This document shows positions 16,968-27,147 of a stretch of 64,000 nt of DNA, piece after piece. Location of the stretch: contig CM043952.1 in assembly GCA_014529385.2 (NCBI GenBank), positions 63,726,870-63,790,869 on the forward strand. Direction: 5' to 3'. The notes under the pieces were generated by a model. The model was not told the origin of the DNA, ran no database searches, and worked only from the letters and a program-made list of their open reading frames with translations. Source of the DNA: Adiantum capillus-veneris (Eukaryota; Streptophyta; Polypodiopsida; Polypodiales; Pteridaceae). Numbering within the stretch: the stretch's first letter is position 1; each line of letters opens with the position of its first letter. The translations under genes were made by a program, and so were the position numbers.

Positions 16968-19357
16968 TCTAATGGTTCAAACGTGTCCTCTGGAAAGGGT
17001 TCTCCTATATAAGTTTCGTCTTCGATAGCCCTTTCTAAAACACATTCTTCTCGTTTCAGACTTCCACATTTCGAAGCTCCACACATCCATAACTCCTTGG
17101 GTTTACCTAACCAAGCTGGAAATTCGGATCCCGCCAAAGTAGCTGAATCAAACTCCTCTACCGGTGTTCGGTTCACATCTTTGTAGCTATGGTCTTTCAG
17201 GTTCACACGTGTAGTGGTTTCCATATTTCTCAGGTATATGTGATCGTAGCCCCAATCCTGGACCATTTTCAACTGTCTCATGAATGGTCTTCCCAGTATG
17301 ATATCATAGTTATTCTCCTTGCCAAAATCGACAATAGCGAAAGTATGTTCGTATTCAATGCCGCAAGAAGTCACTACAACTTTCTCTAATAACCCCATAG
17401 GTTTCTCCATGTGTCCATCTGCTAATTGGAGTTTCAACCTAGTCTTCCTTATTGCTGGTTTCCCCCATTTTTTCCAGATTTCTTTTGTAGCAATGGCTAC
17501 CCCAGCTCCGCTGTCTAGTATTGCCATTGTGTTCACTCCTTGGAATTCAACTGGTAAGGTTGTATTCCCCTCTTCACCTTCGCAATACTCTCCGACCTTG
17601 TTTAAGGGTACAGGCTTAGCGTTCTTTTGTGGCTTGCTCAGCTCCTCTATGCTCTCTTGCAATCTCGATGTTGGATCTTTTATCCCGAATTTCTCCAAGC
17701 ATTTTCCTACAGTGGTCCACATATGTGGTCTTAGCCTCAAAAGCTCAGCTAGAGTGATAGTGCATGTCACTGGTGTTGACAAAATCTCTATCAATCCTTG
17801 CGAGTCCATGACTTTTTCTGATGAGATTTTTTGTGAGGGAAGTGCTCTAATCTCGGATTTTGCTTCATACTCTCCTAAGTATGAAGGTAAGGTTTTCAGT
17901 GAATGAGGTTTGCTCTCCATTGTTCTAACAGAGCCCCCATCTCCCCAGTAAGATTGCAGATCCAAGTCCACTTGAGATCCTGCCTCAAATTCCACTATGG
18001 GAGGATTCCTGATGTCCTTTTCCCAATTTGTCTGATTAGCTTGGCAACTTAGCTCGTTTGCAAAGTTTGCCTCTCTCACTTGTTTCCAAAATTCATTGTA
18101 ATCCTCATCTCTTCCGTAAGACCTCTGTATGACTGGATGAAAACTCTCTATCTCCTGATCGGTTGTGTTCAACACTATGCGGTCATCCTTTTGTGTATTT
18201 TCAGGCTTTTGTGCACTGGGAGTCTTTTCAGCTACCCGTGAAACGATAGTCTCTTGCTGAATTGGGTTTTCCTTTCCACAATTCATTGTTTCTTTTGGTG
18301 GTTCTAATAAGGCTTGTGCAGTCTCGATCATTCTCTGGCACATTTCAAGTCTCTGCTTTTCCAATTCCGCGTTTGGGTATGTCATCCACCTCTGTTCTTG
18401 TGTTTGGTTGTTCTTTAACCTAGCTTCGTAAGCTCTCATCAGTGCGTCCAATGGTTCGTGTACCTTGTCGACTAGCACTGATCCCCCTGAGCTTAAGCTC
18501 GTTGTTTCTTTGATACTCTTTTGTTTCGTTCTTTCCGGGCTCATCTCTCGTTTCCCGTTTTGACTCTCAAGTTTTTCTAATCTAGCTTTAGTTTGCTTTA
18601 GTTCCTCAGCTAGAATAGCGTCTTCACGTTCTTTTCTCAACTTCATGCGTGCTTTTCTAGCTTTCCATGTGTTTTTCTGACTCCGCGGTCCTTGACTAAC
18701 CACTTCAGTCGCTAACTTTCCATTCTCAGGTTCTCTAGTGGTTTTCTTAGCTTGAGCTCTAGTAACAACTTGCGTTGGTATCAGAGTTTCATTTTCAGAC
18801 CCACTGCTGGTAGGAATAGTTTCTAGCATATTCAATGTCGTCTTTTGCACTTTGTTTGGATTCTTTGAACAATCCTCAATGAAGTGAGTAACCCCACACT
18901 CAGTGCAATAAGCGTTAATTCTAATGATTTCCGTATGTGGGCAAACATTCATCAGATGGTCACCTCCACACTTGTAACAGGGTCCTAGTGCTGGTCTTGG
19001 TCCCATTTGATTCGTCCTTTGTGGATAGGATGGTCTTTGTCCTGTTAACCCTCCATGAGCTATGAACATCAATGTTCTTGCGTCCAAATTGTATCTCTCT
19101 TCATCAGAAGCACTTGTAATTGTTGGTATTCCAACATTCCCCATCATGCCCCATGGTTCTGGTTGTTTTGGTTCTTCTGGTGGGTAATACACTGTCGGAG
19201 ACATGTGTGCACCCGATTCTTCATAATAGGCTTGAACAGGCACTAAGGCTTGTTCTTCCTGATTCTCTAAGGTTGGTGCATATCTAATGCCCACTGGTCT
19301 TGCTCCTGGTAAAGGTGGTTGTTGTCCCAATACCGGTTGCGGTCTTTCTATCCCCAT
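16862..19357 (-). CDS. Gag C-terminal zinc knuckles and protease PR1 (element A)
   Basis: 831 codons. Two knuckles lie at residues 127-139 (CYKCGGDHLMNVC) and 151-163 (CTECGVTHFIEDC); both are C-x2-C-x3-H-x4-C, one residue shorter than the usual C-x2-C-x4-H-x4-C. A long charged middle follows. PR1 lies at about 610-720, with MAILDSGAGVAIATKEIW and NYDIILGRPFMRQLKMVQDW. Upstream in the same frame, before the first ATG, the DNA also encodes KWCAIEQKWTNHPTEECYY, a Cys/His segment like those in other plant Gypsy Gags, which links this frame to the gag ORF by a -1 shift near an AAAA run at about 19525. Knuckles bind RNA; PR1 would process Gag-Pol. Confidence 0.87.
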   Translation of the reverse strand: MGIERPQPVLGQQPPLPGARPVGIRYAPTLENQEEQALVPVQAYYEESGAHMSPTVYYPPEEPKQPEPWGMMGNVGIPTITSASDEERYNLDARTLMFIAHGGLTGQRPSYPQRTNQMGPRPALGPCYKCGGDHLMNVCPHTEIIRINAYCTECGVTHFIEDCSKNPNKVQKTTLNMLETIPTSSGSENETLIPTQVVTRAQAKKTTREPENGKLATEVVSQGPRSQKNTWKARKARMKLRKEREDAILAEELKQTKARLEKLESQNGKREMSPERTKQKSIKETTSLSSGGSVLVDKVHEPLDALMRAYEARLKNNQTQEQRWMTYPNAELEKQRLEMCQRMIETAQALLEPPKETMNCGKENPIQQETIVSRVAEKTPSAQKPENTQKDDRIVLNTTDQEIESFHPVIQRSYGRDEDYNEFWKQVREANFANELSCQANQTNWEKDIRNPPIVEFEAGSQVDLDLQSYWGDGGSVRTMESKPHSLKTLPSYLGEYEAKSEIRALPSQKISSEKVMDSQGLIEILSTPVTCTITLAELLRLRPHMWTTVGKCLEKFGIKDPTSRLQESIEELSKPQKNAKPVPLNKVGEYCEGEEGNTTLPVEFQGVNTMAILDSGAGVAIATKEIWKKWGKPAIRKTRLKLQLADGHMEKPMGLLEKVVVTSCGIEYEHTFAIVDFGKENNYDIILGRPFMRQLKMVQDWGYDHIYLRNMETTTRVNLKDHSYKDVNRTPVEEFDSATLAGSEFPAWLGKPKELWMCGASKCGSLKREECVLERAIEDETYIGEPFPEDTFEPLEWTHILATLDVCAIPMVPQRNFATRTGTTWFRISC

Positions 19358-19518
19358 AGGTCCTGGTACATTTCCCGTTGGGTATCGAGGTACTGGATGT
19401 ACTTGAGGTGGTGCTAATTGAGCAGGAGGTGCATACTGGCGCTCCCTTACATACCCTTTGTTGTAATAACACTCCTCTGTTGGATGATTTGTCCATTTTT
19501 GTTCAATAGCACACCATT

Positions 19519-21405
19519 TCAGTGTTTTGGCAATGGTTTTTGGTATGGTGCCATCCTTTTTAGAGCATCTTCTATCATTTGCTCTACATTTGGCATGGTT
19601 GTTGTTTGAACATTCTTTTTAGTGGTAGTCTCGCTCGCTACGGAGGAGGAGCTACTGGATGCAAAATCTGTATCCGCTGACACCTCTCCATAAACCGTAC
19701 AGTTATCCACTAAGTACAATGCCTCTCTCGTTACTTGCTCGAAACTTGTACAAGCTTTCAAGTGCAAGTCCTTCTTGAGAGTGTCGTTCCTCAGTCCCTC
19801 AATAAAGAGAACAGATAGTCTGTCATCTTGTGGTCGTTCACGTACTGGACATCTCTCAATGTATTGTTTGAAGCGAAGTGAAGCTTCCTTCACTTTTTCG
19901 TGTTCTCTCTGTTTAAAAGCATATATTTGTGAGACCGTATTGTGCTTAATCCCTCGTTTTGAGAATTCCTCAGCAAACTCTCTTAGCAAATGGTCAATGT
20001 CATGGAATCCCCCTATGTTCATTGGTTGAAACCATGTCAATGCAGTACCTTCTAGAGTAAGACCAAATCCCTCGTATTGTGTATGGAAATCTGTTATCTG
20101 CTCAGCTCTTAAGACTTGCTTAAAGAGTGACACATGTGCATACGGATCTCCTGAACCACCATACTTCTTTGGCATACACTTGGCTACTTGAGATGGTCTC
20201 ATACGTCTATGATCTGCTACCAATCTCATTGCTCCTGTGTCTCGGCTAAAGCTTTCTCTAGCATCATGGACTTCATGGGTTACCCTTGTCGGTTCCCCTG
20301 CCCTGAATCTACTACTAGGAGGTAAATGTGATGGTTCCGCTTCAAACCTTGGACCTGGAGTGGTATAGGTGGGGATTGGAACTGCACTACCTCGATTCGT
20401 CTCCATTGACTCTCTGGAATGTAATGATCCCATTGGTCCGAGCTTCGAGTCCCAAGGTTGACTGAAAGAGTCAGCAACCTGAGTTCTTTGTCCTCCTGTT
20501 GTCATTGAGTTTTGCACTCCATTTGTTGGTGCTGGTCTATGTGAGCTAGAAGTAACATAATACTGATGTAGTGGTCCCCCAAAGTATGTATATCCTTCTA
20601 ATTCTTTCTTGCCCATTGTTGAGTATTGCCTGCCATACTTATCGTAAGCGGCAATTTTCACTTCCGATCCCTCTGTGTAGGTAAAGACATAAAGTCTTTT
20701 TTGGTCTGTCAACTCTCCGGTGTAGGGTTCTTCACATCTATAATAGAGATCTTGCTCCCCATTATTATATTTGTACAGCCCCACATAGATGTTATCAGTG
20801 TTGATCCTTGTAGTTTCATTCTCTCTTCTTAACCTCGCATTAGGGAAGTTCATTATTGGTGCTTTCTCCTCGAGTTCTTCATCTATTTTGGCTTTGGTGC
20901 CCATCAATCCCCACTTGTCCACAATGTTAGGGTTTAGGACTACCAAGTACATGGTACCCTCGTCATCTAGATATCTATCTCCGCTATAGCTCACAGGCAC
21001 TAAGTCCTTGAACTCACTAGGTCTATCTTCTATCTTTACACAATAGCGGTCCATTCCATCTTTGTAGATCTTGGCACCTTGCTCATTGTCGTACTGGTAT
21101 TTTATGAACAATAGCTTCATGGTGGCGGAAGGGTTTGATGATCCTGCTGCCATATTTTCTCTGTTGTTCAGGTTCAAGTGTTCCAAGTTTTCGGTGAAAA
21201 TCTCGTAAGATCTCTCCGAAGAAGTATCAGAAACACTTCCTTCAAAGATCGGCTCTAATGGTTGCACCCAACTTTGGTTTACACTTCCCTCGGTTGATAT
21301 GACACTTGTTGGTTCCCCTTGTTTTGGTTGATTATTCCGGAGATTCCTGCCCGATCTCAAATTCATCAATTCCCCTAAAGGACTGTAACTTTTCCGTCTC
21401 GGCAA
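19519..21405 (-). CDS. Gag (element A), with a conserved novel N-terminal domain
   Basis: 628 codons. The retrotransposon Gag core is at about residues 415-570 (KYGGSGDPYAHVSLFKQVLR, GTALTWFQP, FSKRGIKHNTVSQIYAFKQ, LFIEGLRNDTLKKDL), followed by a poly-Ser stretch. Before it lies a domain of about 150 residues with IKYQYDNEQGAKIYKDGM, IEDRPSEFKDLVP and NPNIVDKWGLMGTK, which is also present in element B (28414-28962) but which I do not know from other plant Gypsy elements. Gag forms the cytoplasmic particle that packages the RNA. The start MPRRKSYSPLGELMNLRSGR is the first ATG of the open frame after the leader array. Confidence 0.88.
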   Translation of the reverse strand: MPRRKSYSPLGELMNLRSGRNLRNNQPKQGEPTSVISTEGSVNQSWVQPLEPIFEGSVSDTSSERSYEIFTENLEHLNLNNRENMAAGSSNPSATMKLLFIKYQYDNEQGAKIYKDGMDRYCVKIEDRPSEFKDLVPVSYSGDRYLDDEGTMYLVVLNPNIVDKWGLMGTKAKIDEELEEKAPIMNFPNARLRRENETTRINTDNIYVGLYKYNNGEQDLYYRCEEPYTGELTDQKRLYVFTYTEGSEVKIAAYDKYGRQYSTMGKKELEGYTYFGGPLHQYYVTSSSHRPAPTNGVQNSMTTGGQRTQVADSFSQPWDSKLGPMGSLHSRESMETNRGSAVPIPTYTTPGPRFEAEPSHLPPSSRFRAGEPTRVTHEVHDARESFSRDTGAMRLVADHRRMRPSQVAKCMPKKYGGSGDPYAHVSLFKQVLRAEQITDFHTQYEGFGLTLEGTALTWFQPMNIGGFHDIDHLLREFAEEFSKRGIKHNTVSQIYAFKQREHEKVKEASLRFKQYIERCPVRERPQDDRLSVLFIEGLRNDTLKKDLHLKACTSFEQVTREALYLVDNCTVYGEVSADTDFASSSSSSVASETTTKKNVQTTTMPNVEQMIEDALKRMAPYQKPLPKH

Positions 21406-22775
21406 TTTGTTTTCCCCAAGTTTTTGTGGTCAGAATTGATCCAAACTGATTGATACTTGGTCAATTGTTTAATCTTGTCAGTTGGACAACTTCTGTTTCA
21501 TCAAGTGAGAATTTTGTTGCAGTTATGCTGAAAAAGACATTATACGCGTATGATGTCTTTTTTCACAGATTTTGACTATTTTGGTTATGCTCACTCTCAG
21601 TGGCCCCTTTATGCTCTGTTCACTCACAAAATTCAGTTTGAACTCTGTTTGAGCAAGTTATGGCTAGTTCAGGCTTTTCTTGGCAATTTTCCGCTTTTGA
21701 CTTGTTTTTTGGGTCAATTGTGATCCAAATGGGATGAAACTTGAAATATAACCTCTAGACAGCTATTACAATGGATCTGTGTTAGCAAAGTATCAAAATA
21801 TGTCCAAAATTAGGTCAAAGACATCATACGCGTATGATGTCTTTTTCATCAATTTGGGTCCAAACTTGATATTTATGCTTTCTACAGTGTTTGTAACAAT
21901 CTTGTCAGGTCAGATTTCAAAAATAAGCAGTGGATGTGCCAAAAGACATTATACGCGTATGATGTCTTTTGTCCCAGATTTTGACTATTTTTGGTTTTAA
22001 GCCTTCTCCAATGTTTATAATTGAGTTTCAAGTGTTTTTGTCAGGTTTGAATGTAAAAACAAGATTTGAATCCAAAATTTCCTATTCTTTGCGTTTCTTG
22101 GACTCCGACTTGTCTTTTTTGGGTTTCTTTGAGTGTTAATGCTCTTGTTTTAAGTTGATCTTAGGGTAAAACCCCCTTCTAAACACTCTGGCAATGTCAA
22201 ATTTTCAATTTTAGTCTCTGTTTAGGTCCTAAGACATCATACGCGTATGATGTCTAAAGTTGCAGATTTCCAGTTTTTCAGCACAGAACTCTTCCAATAG
22301 CTCTTTTAAGTGCTCAGCAACAATCAGTTACACAGAAAATTTTTCTGAACTTTGTTTATTGCATATTTCACTACCAAAGCAACTTTTTCAGTGATCTAAC
22401 ATGCAATCAAACACATCAAGCAAATAGAACACCAATTGATAGCTCTAGATCAGGATCAAATCAGGCCCTACCTAAGCTACTTCTAATCATAAAATGGATT
22501 TTTTGCAATTGAAAATATAAAGAGATTTACTACCACACAAGGAGTAGCAAATGCTTTTTATGTCAACAACCACTTAAACACCATCAAAAACAATCTAATC
22601 TAAGCTAAACTAAAAATACTGTCAACACGGAAGACCCAGGAATACCCCACTTCCTAGTATCTCTCGAGACCTTCGGAGTCCACCACTCCTAGATCTTTTC
22701 TAACTAAAGTATACAAAGTAGTTTATACGACTCACCTCGTAGGATTAGTCTAAGGTCACCTACTTAGGGCTCTCG
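21406..22775 (-). other. Element A leader (non-coding, 1.4 kb)
   Basis: Between the primer site and gag. It contains palindrome array 1 and AT-rich sequence with degenerate phrases such as TTTTGGTCAA-like and GATCCAAAT-like blocks that recur in array 2. No coding sequence is supported. Confidence 0.65.
21535..22255. repeat. Palindrome array 1 of element A (four palindromes in the leader)
   Basis: Copies of the same 24-bp palindrome as array 2 lie at 21535-21558, 21819-21842, 21944-21967 and 22232-22255. Two have CATTAT in place of CATCAT in the left arm. Start spacing is 284, 125 and 288 bp, again one short interval among ~285-bp intervals, mirroring array 2. Confidence 0.93.
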
Positions 22776-22793
22776 TCCCCGGCAGCGGCGCCA
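22776..22793 (-). other. Element A primer binding site (tRNA-Asp type)
   Basis: The minus strand reads TGGCGCCGCTGCCGGGGA, two bases after the 5' LTR end. It is close to the tRNA-Asp-complementary site typical of the plant Athila/Tat group. Confidence 0.88.
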
Positions 22794-22795
22794 AA

Positions 22796-23734
22796 TGTTA
22801 AGGCGGTTACGCCGCTAGCGGAAGCTAAATAGCGAGAACTCAACCAACAACAGAATTTGTCAGACGAGGACGAAGCTTGACCCGCAGGCGCATGGAAACA
22901 ACTAGGTGGGTGTCAAATCACCTACTCGACCTTCTAATGACAATCACTACTAAGGAAATCAAATCTAAGTTCTAAAATACGCAAGTGACTGAAATCCATA
23001 CTACGAACGAATGCTATACGAAACAGGATCTAGAATCATCGAATCGATCTCAAACTCAAGGGGAAGTCTATACACTAGGTAAGAACAACACCCTAAAGAC
23101 TTGAACTGCAAAATCAACCTATAACCACTCCGTGCGGTAAACGCGTATGAAGACAGGCCGAAAATTACAGGTGACCGAAACTTGACCCCGATGGTACGAA
23201 TGTGTAGCTCTACTCGTTGTGGTTCTATAGATATGCTGCATGCTCTATTCCGACACACGAGTTGGAAGAAAACTCACACCGAAGCTCGTAGGAACTTACC
23301 ACACGTAGAAGCCGATAGCGCGCACTCTTGGTATCTGTGCGTAGCTCTCACCGTTGCTAACACAATGGTGGTGTCGCTTCTCCAATGGCGGCCCCGTAGC
23401 TCGCGTAGCAAGGAGATAAGACTCTCTCTCTCTCTCTCTCTCTCAGACACAGTCACAACGCTCAAAAACTCACCTTGATTAATAATTGAATCTCCTCTCT
23501 AGGTTACAAAACTTTGGCTTATATACCTCAGCCTTGGAGGTGAAAACATCTCTAATTATTTACATCAGCTGGTGAAATTACGTCGGGATTACAAGCTGGA
23601 AACTCAATTGACTCCCGTTACTTAATGAATGGCTCAAATCAAAATTAATGTCGGAAAGACATTTATTACAATCAATGGTTACAAAATGATGGGTGTGAAC
23701 AAAAATGCGGGTGTGATCCTCTGCTGGCTCAACA
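22796..23734 (-). repeat. Element A 5' LTR (939 bp)
   Basis: Partner of 4726-5660, with the TATA motif at 23518-23525 and a CT microsatellite at about 23421-23444. It is bounded on the outside by the CTTGC duplication at 23735-23739. Confidence 0.93.
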
Positions 23735-24534
23735 CTTGCTGTAATGGATAAAGAAGCTGCGAAGACAATGGAATAAACCATGCCATGTACTTCACTTTGT
23801 GTATAAAAGTTGCCAATTGCTTCGTACTCGTAGGTGATGGAAGAAGAATAATAGACTGAACCTTATCTGGATCAGCCTCAATGCCATTTTCTGACACCAT
23901 ATGGACCAATAACTTCACCCTTGGCTGTGCTAGATGACATTTTTTGGATTTAGTTGTCCTCCACATTCATTATATCGAGCCAATACCATCTGCAGCTTCT
24001 CATGATGTTCAACCCTACTGCTGTAGACACAGAAGTCATCCATGAAAGCTTTAACACAACTACCAATGAATGGTTCCAATACCCAATTTGCTCTCTCTTG
24101 ATAGAAAGATTGTCCATTTGACAACCCAAATGGCAATACTGTGTAGCAATAGCAGCCCCATGGCGTAATAAAGTTGTCTTTGTGCAGTCTTTAAGAGAAA
24201 TCTTCAATTGAAAATAGCCTGAAAAACCATCACACACACTGTACCTCTCATAACCTACCACTGAATCCAAGATCTGATCGATGAATGGAAGAGGATATGG
24301 GTTCTTCTTAGTGGCTGCGTTTAAGGGTTTAAAATCTACACAAATTCTCCACTTCCCATCCTTCTTTGGACTAACTACAACTGGACTCACCCATTCTGTG
24401 GTCTCCACAGGGACTATGAACCCTGCCTTCAACAACTTGTCCACCTCTTCTCGCAAGGCTTCCATTTTCTCTTGACCCATCCTTCTTGGCCTTTGCCGCA
24501 CTGGCTTAGCACCTTCTTTCATCTCTATATGCAT
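23735..24534 (-). pseudogene. Reverse transcriptase of the Tat-like minus copy, 5' part
   Basis: Three frames together match 51790-52600 of the plus copy: MHIEMKEGAKPVRQ, WVSPVVVSPKKDGKWRICVD and CDGFSGYFQLKISLKD (23950-24534); MPFGLSNG and the active-site FMDDFCVYS (23930-24136); then KKCHLAQPRVKLL and the thumb (23740-23966). Loss of one T near 24175 and one A near 23945 relative to the plus copy causes the frameshifts. The gene continues across element A at 4720. Confidence 0.83.
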
Positions 24535-25472
24535 CTCTTCGCCCTTGAACCCTCTGACAACTCAACCTTGGTTTGCATCAGCCCTTCAATCACTTCATAA
24601 GGCCCTTCACTTTCATCTTCAACCTCATTCGCAAATGCAACTAAACCAAACTCCTGGATTTCTTTGTCCATCAAAAGAAATAAAAAAGCAGCATTCTCAT
24701 CACTGCTGGTAGTGCTATTACTATCCTCATCTGTCACTGTGGAAGAGTCTTCATCACTAGACTCATCTTCATCTTCATAAAGCTCCTCTAATCGTTTCCT
24801 TGTGTCCATATTATAAAGCTTCTTGGTACCTGTCTTTCCATAGAGGCTAATCGTACCATGTCGCCAATCTTGAACAGTTGCCACTGCACGTAACCATGGT
24901 CTGCCCAGTATAATAGGATATGCTCCCAACCCTGCTGGCATCACATGAAAATCAACCACTGCCTTTGCATCATATGCCTCCACTTCTAAGCTCTTTACAA
25001 CACCCAAGCATTTTACTTTTTGATGGTTTGCCAATCTGATCCAAAAACCTGACACCCCAGCCATTGTGAGACCCATCTTCTCAATGCATGAGTGTGTTAT
25101 GACGCATATTTGGGCTCCGCCATCCACATAACCTTGTCCCAAATTTTTCCTTTTATGCCACACATCTACTATTGGACAAATGTCTGGTAGCTCATCCATT
25201 GCCAACACCTTTACTGAACCTCTCTCTGGCTCTTTCTCCATTGGGTTAACCATCCTCTTACACTTTCGCTTTAGCTTAGGCACCATCTCTATAAGCTGCC
25301 CAAAAGTAACATCTGCCTTCCTACTCGTCAGATCCTCCTTCAAGTCATAGCTTAATTGCCCATCCCCTAGTGGAAAATCTGAAACATGAAACTTTCGACG
25401 AGCCCATCCCCGGAAGTAGAGCAGTAGGAACCGAAAATATAGACTGTATATATATGCATAAACTGTCAACAA
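24525..25472 (-). pseudogene. Protease region of the Tat-like minus copy
   Basis: 315 codons. A retropepsin-like domain has GQGYVDGGAQICVIT (active site DGG in place of the common DTG/DSG) and YPIILGRPWLRAVATVQDW, followed by an acidic Asp/Glu/Ser tail. The plus copy has the same DGG. Compared with the plus copy, a segment of about 40 codons between the acidic tail and the RT start is deleted. Gag is absent upstream; the frame opens in leader-like sequence. Confidence 0.75.
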
Positions 25473-26010
25473 CAGAACCCGAGCATCAAATAGGACTCAC
25501 TAGTACATAGCCTATGGCGAGGTCACAAAAAGGGTGATCCAGCTACCTGTATCACCGAAAGGATCTCCACATTTGAGAATCCCCCAGCTCAATAAAAATC
25601 TCACGCTATCGACCCTCACACGAAGGCTAATGCAAATCGCGTATAGTCAAGTCTCAGAAATGACTATCTTCCAGAACAAGTCTCAGAAATGGCTGGGACT
25701 GCCAAATACAACGAAGTATGGCTCCACAAATGCGTACAATGGCAGTTTCCACAAGTAACGTACAATCCAGCAGACAATGCGCTCAAATAGGCGCCAAGTG
25801 ATGCATACCCACAACAACTGCAAGTGACATCACTCCTAGTATATCACTGTACTCCAGCTACCTGTACCTGTGTGAGTCACCTGTACCTATACCTATACCT
25901 GTACCTGTCCCTGTAACCTGTAACCTGTAACCTGTAATCCCGAATCTCGAAGCTTGAAGCTCGAAGCAGAAGGTACTCGAAGAAAATCCTGTGTGGGGGC
26001 GCCAAAAGAA
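25473..26010 (-). other. Leader and primer site of the Tat-like minus copy
   Basis: The minus strand after the LTR end reads TTCTTTTGGCGCCCCCACAC (26010-25991), giving a TGGCGCC-type primer site; the exact tRNA is not certain. The rest is non-coding and matches 50212-50743. A TTACAGG-like heptamer tract lies at 25860-25938. Confidence 0.65.
25860..25938. repeat. ACCTGTA/TTACAGG short tandem tract
   Basis: The + strand shows repeats of CCTGTAC, CCTATA and then three regular CCTGTAA heptamers. A shorter related tract is at about 50288-50358 in the plus copy. It is a simple repeat in the leader of this Tat-like family. Confidence 0.8.
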
Positions 26011-27145
26011 TGTGAGCGGGCGAAAAACACACACAACGCCTCTATAACGACTCGATACACACTCTTGGAATGATACACACACACACACACTAGGGGTACC
26101 ACTCGGTTTACACAACCAGCCTAGCCGAGACAGAAAACGCACAGACGAAGTGAGAAGAGAGAGATTTCCTACTTGCCCACTCGACACTCACACATACACA
26201 CTCTCTCAATTCAGCTCAAAGGAGGCAAATTGTTGTTGTTTAGACTCAATGAAGCTCAGCCCAACACCAATGGGGCAAATAGTTTACACAGTATTGAGGA
26301 AATATACCAGATACAACCACAAAGTTAAGCAGAGGCTTCACTCACCGGAGAAGATTACACAGAAAAACAGAAAAAAATATGTGAGGAATTTGGCAAAATG
26401 GACAACTCCATTGCGTCCGGAACGCCCAAAAACCCCAATCTACAATGTCACAGTGCTCAAATCCGACCTCGGATGAGCAGTTTAGGGCCAAAAAATGCTC
26501 CAAAAACAGCAAAAATACACTTGCGGTTGTTCCTCCTCTCTTCTCCACGTTTTTTCTGATCTTCTCTTTTTTTTTTCAGATCCCACACTTAGCTTTATTA
26601 GTTGGGCACCCGTGGCCTTTTAGATGACCCCAAACGGACTCTGAACAGGCCAAAAACTTACCTCGTAGTGCATAGTTGTCACCTTTTTGCATCATCCGCA
26701 CACCTGGCACTCAGTTTTTCCAAATAATGCATCCCGCAACCACGTGAAGTGGCCCCAAAAATTGGTCCTCATGATGACCTTTCTGCATAAGTATCACAAG
26801 AAAACACCCACGTCGTGTCCATACTTCTCCGTGTGCAAGTATTGACCCCGTTCGACCTCCTGACGCCATTCGATGCCATCTGACGCACCTGATTACCTCA
26901 TGTCTTTGGCCCGCGGATAGCTTCCTCGAGAATTTTTACGCGCTACCAACTCCTCCTTATTGTAGAAAAAACACAGTGGTACTGATAATAGTGAAAATCG
27001 CTGCACTATGTACACCCTGTCCTACCTGTACACACATGGGCCCCACGTAATCACCTGGCTATGGAAATTGGGCAATCCTTTATTCGATGCACCATGCATG
27101 TGTATGTACATATGCGCAATCCCTTGCTCCAAAAAACTCCTGACA
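26011..27145 (-). repeat. 5' LTR of the Tat-like minus copy
   Basis: Partner of 1207-2342 with TG..CA ends. The outer flank ACGC (27146-27149) matches 1203-1206. Confidence 0.9.
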
Positions 27146-27147
27146 AC

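Larger units (their letters stand above)
4726..23734 (-). mobile_element. Element A: 19.0-kb Ty3/Gypsy element with PR2 and a large 3' ORF
   Basis: LTRs at 4726-5660 and 22796-23734 begin TGTTGAGCC and end CCTTAACA on the minus strand. The 5-bp duplication CTTGC lies at 4721-4725 and 23735-23739; deleting element plus one repeat restores Tat-like RT sequence seen at 52595-52610. Minus-strand order: LTR, tRNA-Asp-type primer site, palindrome array, gag, zinc knuckles and PR1, charged linker, RT, RNase H/integrase, PR2, W-x-x-K tract, internal polypurine tract, second palindrome array, 1085-codon 3' ORF, polypurine tract, LTR. About a dozen substitutions plus a 4-bp CT-repeat difference separate the LTRs, so insertion is recent. 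No archaeal-type RNase H is seen, so it is not a typical Tat element; the lineage is uncertain. Confidence 0.93.
1207..27145 (-). mobile_element. Tat-like Ty3/Gypsy element, minus copy, itself split by element A
   Basis: LTRs of 1136 bp (1207-2342) and 1135 bp (26011-27145) in minus orientation begin TGTCAGGAG and end GCTCACA. After subtracting element A the element is about 6.9 kb, close to the 7.05-kb plus copy at 49069-56114. Order on the minus strand is LTR, primer site, PR, RT, RNase H, archaeal-type RNase H, integrase, LTR. There is no gag. ACGC flanks both ends (1203-1206 and 27146-27149), a 4-bp target duplication. The two LTRs differ by about 4-5 percent by eye. Confidence 0.88.

Noticed and set aside
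25860-25938. Interstitial telomere repeat
   Set aside because: The heptamer is TTACAGG, not the plant TTTAGGG, and it is short and variable; treated as a simple repeat.
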